This document shows positions 25,418 to 32,545 of a stretch of 32,545 bases of DNA, piece after piece. This stretch comes from an uncultured Formosa sp. (lineage in GTDB: Bacteria; Bacteroidota; Bacteroidia; Flavobacteriales; Flavobacteriaceae), in contig CAJXDP010000018.1 in assembly GCA_913052445.1 (NCBI GenBank), forward strand, positions 1-32,545, given 5' to 3'. The translations under genes were made by a program, and so were the position numbers. The stretch's first letter is position 1. The number at the start of each line of letters is the position of its first letter. The notes beneath the pieces were generated by a model. That model was not told where the DNA came from, ran no database searches, and worked only from the letters and a program-made list of their open reading frames with translations.

Positions 25418-27322
25418 ATGGAAATAAGTTATAGTCCTCCCGGTAAATTTGAGGTCACACGTTTTGAGAAAATTCACAATGTTATCTTTGAGTCTTCACA
25501 AAAAGCTTCAATAATAGTTGCTCAAGAAATAGCCAATTTAATTAAGGAAAAGAGTAAACAAAACTCCCATTGTGTTTTAGGTTTAGCAACCGGTTCTTCT
25601 CCAATTAAAGTTTATGAAGAACTTGTGCGGATGCATAAAGAAGATGGATTGAGTTTCGCAAATGTAATTTCGTTTAACCTGGATGAATATTATCCGATGG
25701 AAAAGGGTAATATTCAGAGTTACGATTACTTTATGAAAGAGTATCTGTTCAATCATGTTGACATATTGCCTGAAAACATTAATATTCCTAATGGCATGGT
25801 GACTGCTGAAGAATTATACCAATCTTGTGTGGATTATGAAATGAAAATCAAGGCTGTAGGGGGAATAGATTTTCAACTTCTTGGAATTGGAAGGACTGGT
25901 CACATAGGATTTAATGAGCCTGGTTCTCATTTTAATTCAGGCACCAGAAATATAAAACTAGACCATATTACACGGGTTGATGCCGCATCGGCTTTCTTAG
26001 GAATTGATAATGTGCCAAGAAAAGCAATTACCATGGGGATTGGTACGGTTTCTAGCGCTAAAAGAATTGTATTATTGGCTTGGGGACTCAGCAAGGCCGA
26101 AGTCCTCAAAAAGACGATTGAAGGCGAGATCACTTCATATGTTCCAGCGACTTATTTGCAGAATCATTCCAACACTACTTTTGTATTGGATCAAGGCGCT
26201 GCAGACACACTCACTCGAGTTAAGACCCCTTGGTTAGTCTCTTCATGTGTATGGAGCGAAACTTTAAAATTAAAAGCAGTCGTGTGGCTAAGTGAATTAA
26301 CCAATAAATCCATTTTAAAACTAACAGATAAAGACTATAATAACAACGGTATGTCTGGCTTATTGTCTTTTTTCGGAAATGCCTATGATTTAAACATAAA
26401 AATGTTTAATAAAATGCAGCATACTATTACTGGTTGGCCAGCAGGTAAGCCTGGAGCAGATGACACAAACCGTCCAGAACGTGCAGACATTCCTAAAAAA
26501 CGAATCATCATTTTTAGTCCGCATCCCGATGACGACGTTATTTCAATGGGAGGTACTTTTGACCGCCTGGTAGAACAAGGCCACGATGTACATGTAGCAT
26601 ATCAAACTTCCGGAAATATTGCCGTCTCTGATCAAGAAGCTTTAAAGTTTGCTGAAATTTCATTAGCTTTAAATCCCAATTCTTCTTCGATGAAAAAGTT
26701 AATAGAGCTTTCCAGCCAAAAAACGGATCAAGTTAATGATTCACTAGAGGTGTTGCAATTAAAAGCATTAATTAGAAGAAGTGAATCCTTAGCTGCGACT
26801 CGTTATTTAGGTCTAGATGATAAGAATGTTCACTTTTTAAACCTTCCTTTTTATGAAACAGGAACGATCAAAAAAAAGAACTTATCACAAAATGATTTAG
26901 ATATTATGTGTCAATTAATTCAAGAGATTAAGCCACATCAAATATACGCTGCAGGTGATTTAGCAGATCCACACGGCACTCATAAAGTGTGTTTAGACGT
27001 CTTGTTTACCTCTTTAGAAGTATTGAAGACAAAGTCCTATATGAAAGACTGCTGGGTGTGGTTATATCGGGGTGCCTGGCATGAATGGGACTCATCTCAA
27101 ATTGAAATGGCCGTGCCTATGAGTCCGGATCAAGTACTTAAAAAACGCCATGCTATATTTTACCACCAATCTCAAAAAGACGGGGTGATGTTTCAAGGAG
27201 ATGACTCCAGAGAATTTTGGGTACGCGTTGAGGATAGAAATAGATTAACAGCAAAAAAATACAATGATTTAGGCTTGGCGGATTATGCTGCTATTGAGGC
27301 TTTTAAGCGTTATCACTTTTAA
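25418..27322 (+). CDS. nagB: Glucosamine-6-phosphate deaminase fused to LmbE/PIG-L deacetylase domain
   Basis: This 634-residue cytoplasmic protein has two enzyme domains. Residues about 20-300 are NagB-like: GLATGSSPIKVYEEL (55-69), FNLDEYY (86-92, D89), GIGRTGHIGFNEPGS (156-170, H162 and E167) and RKAITMGIGT (201-210). NagB converts glucosamine 6-phosphate to fructose 6-phosphate and ammonia. Residues about 360-630 are an LmbE/PIG-L-type zinc deacetylase with HPDDD (369-373) and DPHGTH (517-522). Long NagB proteins of this kind are known in Bacteroidetes; the second domain may deacetylate GlcNAc-type sugars. In the usual short NagB the residue two before the active-site histidine is aspartate; here it is T160. 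No separate nagA occurs in the window. It leads an operon, with GH20 two bases downstream, linking GlcNAc release to catabolism. Confidence 0.93.
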   Translation: MEISYSPPGKFEVTRFEKIHNVIFESSQKASIIVAQEIANLIKEKSKQNSHCVLGLATGSSPIKVYEELVRMHKEDGLSFANVISFNLDEYYPMEKGNIQSYDYFMKEYLFNHVDILPENINIPNGMVTAEELYQSCVDYEMKIKAVGGIDFQLLGIGRTGHIGFNEPGSHFNSGTRNIKLDHITRVDAASAFLGIDNVPRKAITMGIGTVSSAKRIVLLAWGLSKAEVLKKTIEGEITSYVPATYLQNHSNTTFVLDQGAADTLTRVKTPWLVSSCVWSETLKLKAVVWLSELTNKSILKLTDKDYNNNGMSGLLSFFGNAYDLNIKMFNKMQHTITGWPAGKPGADDTNRPERADIPKKRIIIFSPHPDDDVISMGGTFDRLVEQGHDVHVAYQTSGNIAVSDQEALKFAEISLALNPNSSSMKKLIELSSQKTDQVNDSLEVLQLKALIRRSESLAATRYLGLDDKNVHFLNLPFYETGTIKKKNLSQNDLDIMCQLIQEIKPHQIYAAGDLADPHGTHKVCLDVLFTSLEVLKTKSYMKDCWVWLYRGAWHEWDSSQIEMAVPMSPDQVLKKRHAIFYHQSQKDGVMFQGDDSREFWVRVEDRNRLTAKKYNDLGLADYAAIEAFKRYHF

Positions 27323-27324
27323 AT

Positions 27325-29388
27325 ATGAAAACAAATCTCCTATTTTTATTCTGCTTGGTCACACTAACAAGTATTTCTCAAAACAAATTATCAGAGAAAT
27401 ATAACTTAATGCCGTGGCCGCAAACTATTGAAGAGACGGGTTTAAAACTTGAGATCAACAGTGATCTTACAATTTCTATCAATGGAAATGATACTCAGAA
27501 AAGACTTCAGCGCGCTTCTATAGATTTTCTAAGACGTCTTTCTGGACGCACCGGCGTTTTTATCAATGAGGGATTTCCTTTAGAAACCAGTTCTGCAACA
27601 ATTCAAATTTATTTTGAAAAGGTTTCAAATTTAACTAACGAAAGTGATGAGTCTTACACATTAGAGGTTAACTCTAAAAATGTGACTCTAAAAGCATTGA
27701 CGGATGTTGGTGCGTTGCGGGGTTTGGAAACCTTATTGCAGTTAACGCGTCAGAATACTTCTGAGTCATATTTTCCAGGAGTTTCTGTTGTAGATGCCCC
27801 GCGATTTGTTTGGCGAGGTCTTATGATTGATGTGGCACGGCATTTCCAACCAACAGCCGTAATAAAAAGAAATTTAAAGGCAATGGCATCGCTGAAAATG
27901 AATATATTCCATTGGCATTTATCTGATGACCAAGGATTTCGAGTAGAGTCTAAAGTGTTTCCTAAGCTGCACGAAGTGGCTTCCGATGGCCTGTACTATA
28001 CCCAAGAACAAATAAAAGAAATTGTCAGTTACGCCTCAAGTTTAGGGATTAGAGTTATTCCAGAAATTGATGTCCCAGGACATGCTTCAGCAATCTTAAC
28101 AGCTTACCCCGAGCTGGGAAGTAAGGATGGGTATAACTATTCTATTGAGCGTTTCTCAGGAGTTTTTAATCCAACATTAGACCCTACTAGCGAACGGACT
28201 TATCAATTTTTAGAGAACTTATTTACAGAAATAGCTCCTTTGTTTCCAGATAAATATTTTCATATTGGCGGTGATGAAAATGAAGGAAAGCATTGGGATG
28301 AAAGTGATCGGATTCAAGCCTTTAAGGATAAAAATAATTTAAAAACCAATCATGACCTTCAGACCTATTTTAATATAAAACTTGAACTGATATTGAATCG
28401 ATTAGGGAAAAAATTAATGGGATGGGATGAGATTATGACTCCTAATATGTCCAAAACCGCTGTTATACACGCTTGGAGAGGAGAAAATGAAGGAATGGAA
28501 AACAGCGGTCCAGCTGTTATAGCTGCTAAAAAAGGGTTTCAAACAGTGCTATCTAATGGATATTACATTGATAGAATGTTATCAGTAGAGCACCATTATA
28601 GTATAGACCCTGTGGGGAATGCAGAATTAACTGATTTGGAACGCATCCGTATTTTGGGCGGGGAAGCTACCATGTGGAGTGAACTAGTCACACCACTTAC
28701 AATTGATTCTAGAATTTGGCCTCGAACCGCTGCCATTGCGGAACGTTTCTGGTCACCAAAAGAAGTCAATGATATTGAAAACATGAAGTTTCGTTTAAAA
28801 GATGTTAGTAATAAATTAGAAGAACTAGGACTTACCCACCTAATCAGCAGCACAGTAATTTTGAAAAATATTACTAATTATCAATCCATTGATGCCCTTG
28901 AAGTACTGGTTAGTATCTGTGAGCCTTTAAAAATGTATTCGAGAAATAAAGGTGGTACAGAATATAAAACATTTTCGCCTTTCACTCTTTTTGCAGATGC
29001 TTGTACTTCAGATGCTAAAGCTGCAGTAGAATTCAAAAAAGAGGTCGCTCTTTTTATAAAGATGCATAAGGCTTCAGATTCCCATACAGCTTCTAAAGCA
29101 CTAATGTCATATTTGAGGATCTGGTCAGCAAATCATACGAACTTTATAAGTATTGAGAGCAATCCAAAGCTCAAGCCCTTGGAGTTGATGTCAGAAAACC
29201 TATCGGCAATCTCTAAATTATTAGAAACAGCATTAGTAAATCAAAAAATATCACAGATTAAATATGATGCTTTACAGCAACATCTAGTCGTTTTAGAGGC
29301 TCCTCATGCTGATGTAGAACTTGCTATTATGGCCCCTATAAATTCATTGATTTCTTATATTGAAAAACACTATCTTACTACTAATTAA
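27325..29388 (+). CDS. GH20 beta-N-acetylhexosaminidase, exported
   Basis: This 687-residue enzyme has a Sec signal peptide (about 1-19, ending SISQ). A GH20b-type N-terminal alpha/beta domain (about 25-150) precedes the TIM-barrel catalytic domain (about 160-490): WRGLMIDVARHFQP, NIFHWHLSDDQGFRVES, IPEIDVPGHASA and HIGGDENEGKHW. D317-E318 is the catalytic pair used in substrate-assisted hydrolysis. A C-terminal extension of about 190 residues is mostly helical and unassigned. It removes non-reducing beta-linked GlcNAc, or GalNAc, in the periplasm, which suits N-glycan antennae or chitobiose. It starts two bases after nagB and is followed 11 bases later by the symporter pair. Export and operon position suggest it feeds free GlcNAc to the imported pool. 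Confidence 0.94.
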   Translation: MKTNLLFLFCLVTLTSISQNKLSEKYNLMPWPQTIEETGLKLEINSDLTISINGNDTQKRLQRASIDFLRRLSGRTGVFINEGFPLETSSATIQIYFEKVSNLTNESDESYTLEVNSKNVTLKALTDVGALRGLETLLQLTRQNTSESYFPGVSVVDAPRFVWRGLMIDVARHFQPTAVIKRNLKAMASLKMNIFHWHLSDDQGFRVESKVFPKLHEVASDGLYYTQEQIKEIVSYASSLGIRVIPEIDVPGHASAILTAYPELGSKDGYNYSIERFSGVFNPTLDPTSERTYQFLENLFTEIAPLFPDKYFHIGGDENEGKHWDESDRIQAFKDKNNLKTNHDLQTYFNIKLELILNRLGKKLMGWDEIMTPNMSKTAVIHAWRGENEGMENSGPAVIAAKKGFQTVLSNGYYIDRMLSVEHHYSIDPVGNAELTDLERIRILGGEATMWSELVTPLTIDSRIWPRTAAIAERFWSPKEVNDIENMKFRLKDVSNKLEELGLTHLISSTVILKNITNYQSIDALEVLVSICEPLKMYSRNKGGTEYKTFSPFTLFADACTSDAKAAVEFKKEVALFIKMHKASDSHTASKALMSYLRIWSANHTNFISIESNPKLKPLELMSENLSAISKLLETALVNQKISQIKYDALQQHLVVLEAPHADVELAIMAPINSLISYIEKHYLTTN

Positions 29389-29399
29389 TCTAAAAAACC

Positions 29400-29654
29400 A
29401 TGGTTAAAAACAAATCAAAAGCTTACTGGAAAGAAAATATCCGATACTTATTTGTTTTACTATCCGTTTGGTTCCTGGTCTCATTTGTTGCAGGCATTAT
29501 ATTTAAGGATGTATTAAATGACTTTAAGCTTGGTGGATTTAAACTTGGCTTTTGGTTTGCCCAACAAGGGTCTATGTATGTCTTTGTAGTTCTGATATTC
29601 ATATATGTTAGGCTAATGAATAAACTTGATAAAAAATATGGCTATGATAAATAG
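29400..29654 (+). CDS. DUF4212 small subunit of sodium/substrate symporter
   Basis: This 84-residue protein has two transmembrane helices (about 15-36 and 53-70) and the features of DUF4212 proteins: a KAYWKENIRY start, GFWFAQQGS before the second helix, and YVRLMNKLDKKYG at the end. DUF4212 genes typically lie directly before large symporter subunits of the VC_2705 type, and the proteins are thought to act together. That is the arrangement here, with the large-subunit frame overlapping its 3' end. Confidence 0.9.
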   Translation: MVKNKSKAYWKENIRYLFVLLSVWFLVSFVAGIIFKDVLNDFKLGGFKLGFWFAQQGSMYVFVVLIFIYVRLMNKLDKKYGYDK

Positions 29655-31371
29655 TATTTTATTATTAGGATCGATTGATGTTCAGACGTGGACCTATATT
29701 TTGGTTGGTATCACTTTTACAATTTATATTGGAATTGCCATATGGGCACGTGCAGGTTCCACCAAAGAATTCTATGTTGCCGGGGGTGGAGTATCTCCAC
29801 TCGCCAACGGGATGGCTACAGCTGCAGATTGGATGAGTGCAGCTTCTTTTATATCCATGGCAGGAATCATTTCTTTTGCAGGCTATGACGGTGCTGTATA
29901 TTTAATGGGCTGGACCGGAGGCTATGTTTTGCTTGCCTTATTATTGGCACCTTATTTAAGGAAGTTTGGGAAATTCACCGTTCCTGATTTTATTGGAGAT
30001 CGTTATTATTCTAACACTGCTCGTCTAGTAGGCGTTATTTGTGCGCTTCTAGTATCATTCACCTATGTGGCAGGTCAGATGCGCGGGGTTGGATTGGTGT
30101 TTTCTCGATTTTTAGAAGTAGATATCAATACAGGCGTTATTATTGGTATGCTTATCGTATTGTTTTATGCCGTTCTTGGTGGTATGAAAGGCATCACTTA
30201 TACTCAAGTCGCTCAATATTGTGTCTTAATCTTTGCATTTATGGTTCCCGCTATATTTATATCGATTCAAATGACAGGGAACCCGATTCCTCAACTGGGT
30301 TTTGGTAGTGAACTTTCGGATGGCTCAGGTATGTTTTTATTGGACAAATTAGACGGTTTAAGTACCGATTTAGGTTTTGCTGAATACACTGAAGGTACTA
30401 AATCTTTAGTTGATGTGTTTGCGATTACATTGGCTTTGATGGTGGGTACCGCAGGACTGCCGCATGTCATCGTTCGATTCTTTACAGTAAAGCGCGTAAA
30501 GGATGCACGAAAATCAGCAGGAATAGCCCTGTTGCTCATTGTAATTCTGTACTCTACAGCACCTGCAGTGGCGGCATTTGCAAGAACTAATATGATAGAA
30601 ACACTATCTAATCAGCCTTACGCAACCGTTCCAGAATGGTTTAAGAAGTGGGAAACTACTGGTTTGATTACATATGTAGATAAAAACAAGGATGGTTTAA
30701 TACAGTATGTAGCCGATAAAAATCAAAATGAATTGGTCATTGATAATGATATTATGGTCTTGGCAAATCCAGAAATTGCAGAATTACCTAATTGGATCAT
30801 TGCTTTGGTGGCAGCCGGTGCTTTAGCCGCTGCATTATCAACTGCAGCAGGACTGTTGTTAGTAATTTCAGCTTCTGTATCTCATGACTTAATTAAGAAA
30901 ATTATCAACCCAAAAATTTCTGAGAAAAATGAATTAATAGCCGCGCGTTTATCAGCGGTTGTAGCGGTTTGTGTTGCGGGCTATTTTGGAATTAACCCTC
31001 CAGGATTTGTTGCAGCTACCGTGGCCTTGGCCTTTGGGTTGGCAGCAGCCTCCTTTTTTCCAGCGATTATACTTGGCATCTTTTATAAACGAATGAACAA
31101 GGAAGGCGCTATAGCCGGAATGGTTGTGGGAATTGCAACTATGTTGTATTATATGCTGAAATATAAATTGGGATGGTTTGATGAGGTTCTTCCTAGCAAA
31201 AGTGAGTGGTGGTTTGGTATTTCACCCGAAGGCTTTGGAAGTGTAGCGATGCTATTAAATTTTGTAGTGTCTATTACAATTATGAAGTTTACGCCCCCAC
31301 CTCCACTAGATGTACAAGAAATTGTAGAACAAATTAGGATCCCAAGTGGAGCAGGGGAGGCAACCCATTAA
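29638..31371 (+). CDS. Sodium:solute symporter large subunit (VC_2705/ActP-like)
   Basis: The preferred start is the ATG at 29638 (or 29644), giving about 577 residues and a 17-base overlap with the small subunit. The frame is also open from a TTG at 29626, which is less likely. The protein has about 13 helices and ActP-like signatures: KEFYVAGGGVSPLANGMATA, DWMSAASFISMAGI, GGMKGITYTQVAQY and GTAGLPHVIVRFFTVK. A soluble insertion (about 320-385), also seen in this subfamily, separates two helices. Acetate permeases are its closest well-known relatives, so acetate or another small carboxylate is a reasonable cargo. GlcNAc is the alternative suggested by the neighbouring nagB and GH20 genes. 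The cargo cannot be settled from sequence. Confidence 0.88.
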   Translation: MAMINSILLLGSIDVQTWTYILVGITFTIYIGIAIWARAGSTKEFYVAGGGVSPLANGMATAADWMSAASFISMAGIISFAGYDGAVYLMGWTGGYVLLALLLAPYLRKFGKFTVPDFIGDRYYSNTARLVGVICALLVSFTYVAGQMRGVGLVFSRFLEVDINTGVIIGMLIVLFYAVLGGMKGITYTQVAQYCVLIFAFMVPAIFISIQMTGNPIPQLGFGSELSDGSGMFLLDKLDGLSTDLGFAEYTEGTKSLVDVFAITLALMVGTAGLPHVIVRFFTVKRVKDARKSAGIALLLIVILYSTAPAVAAFARTNMIETLSNQPYATVPEWFKKWETTGLITYVDKNKDGLIQYVADKNQNELVIDNDIMVLANPEIAELPNWIIALVAAGALAAALSTAAGLLLVISASVSHDLIKKIINPKISEKNELIAARLSAVVAVCVAGYFGINPPGFVAATVALAFGLAAASFFPAIILGIFYKRMNKEGAIAGMVVGIATMLYYMLKYKLGWFDEVLPSKSEWWFGISPEGFGSVAMLLNFVVSITIMKFTPPPPLDVQEIVEQIRIPSGAGEATH

Positions 31372-31396
31372 AATAACTAACCATATAGTTTTTTTT

Positions 31397-32482
31397 ATGA
31401 AATCATGTCTTATACTATCATTTTTATTATCAGTTTTGTTAATTAGTTGTTCTGATAAAAAAGAACTGATTGTCGATCCTTCTGACCCTGCGATTGAATA
31501 TTCTGGTAGAATAAATCGGTCTAGTGAGGAATCTGTTGGATTGAACTGGCCTGGGTCTTCAATTAAAATTAACTTTAAAGGGGCATCTATCGCCGTCTTG
31601 CTTCAAGATGAATCGGGAGATAATTATTATAATGTAATTTTAGATAATGATAGTATCTTTATTTTAAGACCACAAACCATCAAACAATACCAAGTCCTCG
31701 CCTCCAACTTGTCAAAAGGCCCTCACACAATTGAGCTCTTTAGACGCACAGAGTGGGATAGGGGTCCAACAGACTTTTATGGTTTTAAGGTAGATACAAA
31801 CGCTAAATTATTAGCAAAGTCGCCACCTAAAAAAAGAAAAATTGAATTTTATGGAGATTCAATAACTGCTGGATTTGCAGTTGAAGATACATCTGGAAAG
31901 GATCGTTATGACAGCATATACTCCAATAATTATGCTTCCTATGCAGCGATTACATCCAGACACTTTGATGCAGACTACCACTGTGTCTGTAAAAGTGGTA
32001 TTGGCATCACTGTAAGCTGGGATCCATTGATTATGCCTGAGGTTTATGACCGATTAGTCCCTACAGACAGTACTAGTAAGTGGAATTTTTCTTTGTACCA
32101 ACCACAGGTTGTTGTGGTCAATCTGTTTCAAAATGACTCCGGGCTCGTAAAACTTCCTGAGCATCCAGAGTTTATAAAAAGATTCGGAGATAAAATGCCT
32201 GACGAAGCATATCTTATAAATGCTTATCAAGAGTTTATTGCGGGTTTAAGAGCTCATTATCCAGAAGCTAATATTATATGCTCTTTGGGAAGTATGGATG
32301 CCACCAAACCGGGCTCCTTATGGCCTGGCTATGTCCAAGCTGCAGTAGATAATTTGGAGGATGCACATATTTATACGCATTTTATGCCTTTTGAAGAAAG
32401 TACAGCTCATCCGTCTGTTCAACAGCAAAAAAACATGGCTCATAGTTTAATTAAATTTATCGAAGCGACCATTGACTGGTAA
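31397..32482 (+). CDS. CE2-like SGNH acetylesterase lipoprotein
   Basis: The start is taken at the ATG at 31397. The frame opens earlier with a GTG at 31346, but the 17 extra residues precede and would spoil a clean lipoprotein signal. The 361-residue product has lipobox LISC (C18). A beta-sandwich domain (about 30-135, with YSGRI, INFKGASIAV, GPHTIELFRRTE and DFYGF) precedes an SGNH domain with FYGDSITAGF (151-160, S155), NLFQNDS (242-248, N246) and AHPSVQQQ (337-344, H338). This order matches carbohydrate esterase family 2. The aspartate often seen two residues before the histidine is absent (STAHPS), consistent with the Ser-His dyad described for CE2. It likely removes acetyl groups from sugars at the cell envelope. 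It is the last gene of the nagB operon, 25 bases after the symporter. Confidence 0.88.
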   Translation: MKSCLILSFLLSVLLISCSDKKELIVDPSDPAIEYSGRINRSSEESVGLNWPGSSIKINFKGASIAVLLQDESGDNYYNVILDNDSIFILRPQTIKQYQVLASNLSKGPHTIELFRRTEWDRGPTDFYGFKVDTNAKLLAKSPPKKRKIEFYGDSITAGFAVEDTSGKDRYDSIYSNNYASYAAITSRHFDADYHCVCKSGIGITVSWDPLIMPEVYDRLVPTDSTSKWNFSLYQPQVVVVNLFQNDSGLVKLPEHPEFIKRFGDKMPDEAYLINAYQEFIAGLRAHYPEANIICSLGSMDATKPGSLWPGYVQAAVDNLEDAHIYTHFMPFEESTAHPSVQQQKNMAHSLIKFIEATIDW

Positions 32483-32516
32483 TTAATACCCTAAAACCAG
32501 TCATTGTTTGATTATG
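32470..32516 (+). terminator. Possible weak terminator hairpin after CE2 gene
   Basis: CATTGACTGGT (32470-32480) and ACCAGTCATTG (32506-32516) pair over 11 bases with one mismatch around a 25-base loop. The left arm includes the last codons and the first base of the stop codon. The following DNA is T-rich (TTTGATT, later TTTTTT) but has no immediate T run. It may end the nagB operon or stabilise its 3' end. Confidence 0.4.
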
Positions 32517-32545
32517 ATGTTTTTTAAATAAATTTATTCTGTTGT

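Noticed and set aside
29626-29637. TTG start for the large symporter subunit
   Set aside because: ATG codons at 29638 and 29644 are available just downstream and give the normal N-terminus.
31346-31396. GTG start for the CE2-like gene inside the symporter 3' end
   Set aside because: It adds 17 residues before a clean lipoprotein signal; the ATG at 31397 is preferred.
1-32545. Mobile elements, CRISPR arrays, tRNA or rRNA genes
   Set aside because: No transposase or integrase, regularly spaced repeats or cloverleaf-type genes were recognised in either strand by reading.

Overview
This AT-rich window has overwhelmingly Bacteroidetes (probably Flavobacteriaceae) gene content. It carries a SusC/SusD outer-membrane pair, many signal-peptide and lipobox proteins, TAnnTTTG-type -7 promoter words, a LytS/LytTR two-component pair and tightly packed glycan operons. 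No RNA genes, CRISPR arrays, transposases or phage genes were seen. The whole window reads as one polysaccharide utilization locus (PUL) whose enzyme set fits high-mannose N-glycans or a related alpha-mannoside attached to GlcNAc.

Layout. (1) 1-236: a terminator from an upstream gene, then a promoter. (2) 237-1673: a GH125 exo-alpha-1,6-mannosidase with a twin-arginine signal. (3) 3591-1838, minus strand: a LytS-type kinase and a LytTR response regulator. (4) 3695-13303, plus strand: a seven-gene operon of GH92, a sodium/solute symporter, cytoplasmic GH130, a CBM9-like protein, a TIM-barrel lipoprotein of unassigned activity, and a second GH92. (5) 13536-18160: SusC and SusD, followed by a strong hairpin. 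(6) 18259-22736: a 1124-residue FG-GAP/ASPIC double-propeller protein and a GxDLY-type SGNH esterase. (7) 24954-22741, minus strand: a second FG-GAP/ASPIC protein, convergent with the esterase. (8) 25418-32482, plus strand: a NagB/LmbE-type fusion, a GH20 hexosaminidase, a two-subunit symporter (DUF4212 plus a VC_2705/ActP-like subunit) and a CE2-like esterase lipoprotein.

Inferred working model. SusC/D imports the glycan. GH92 and GH125 enzymes trim the alpha-mannose arms. The remaining Man-beta-1,4-GlcNAc enters the cytoplasm, possibly through the first symporter, and is phosphorolysed by GH130. GH20 supplies GlcNAc, which after phosphorylation is deacetylated and deaminated by the NagB fusion. 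Acetyl groups appear to be a theme: two SGNH esterases, a deacetylase domain and an acetate-permease-like symporter. No GH18, GH85, PNGase or GH2 beta-mannosidase is encoded here. The unassigned TIM-barrel lipoprotein is therefore the most interesting candidate for the missing core-cleaving step.

The most notable non-coding signal is a ~90-bp, ~94% identical promoter segment placed in front of both GH125 and the GH92 operon. It carries a perfect TAnnTTTG word and an AACGTTCAG word that fits the general LytTR-type half-site. This suggests both transcripts answer to the LytTR system lying between them.
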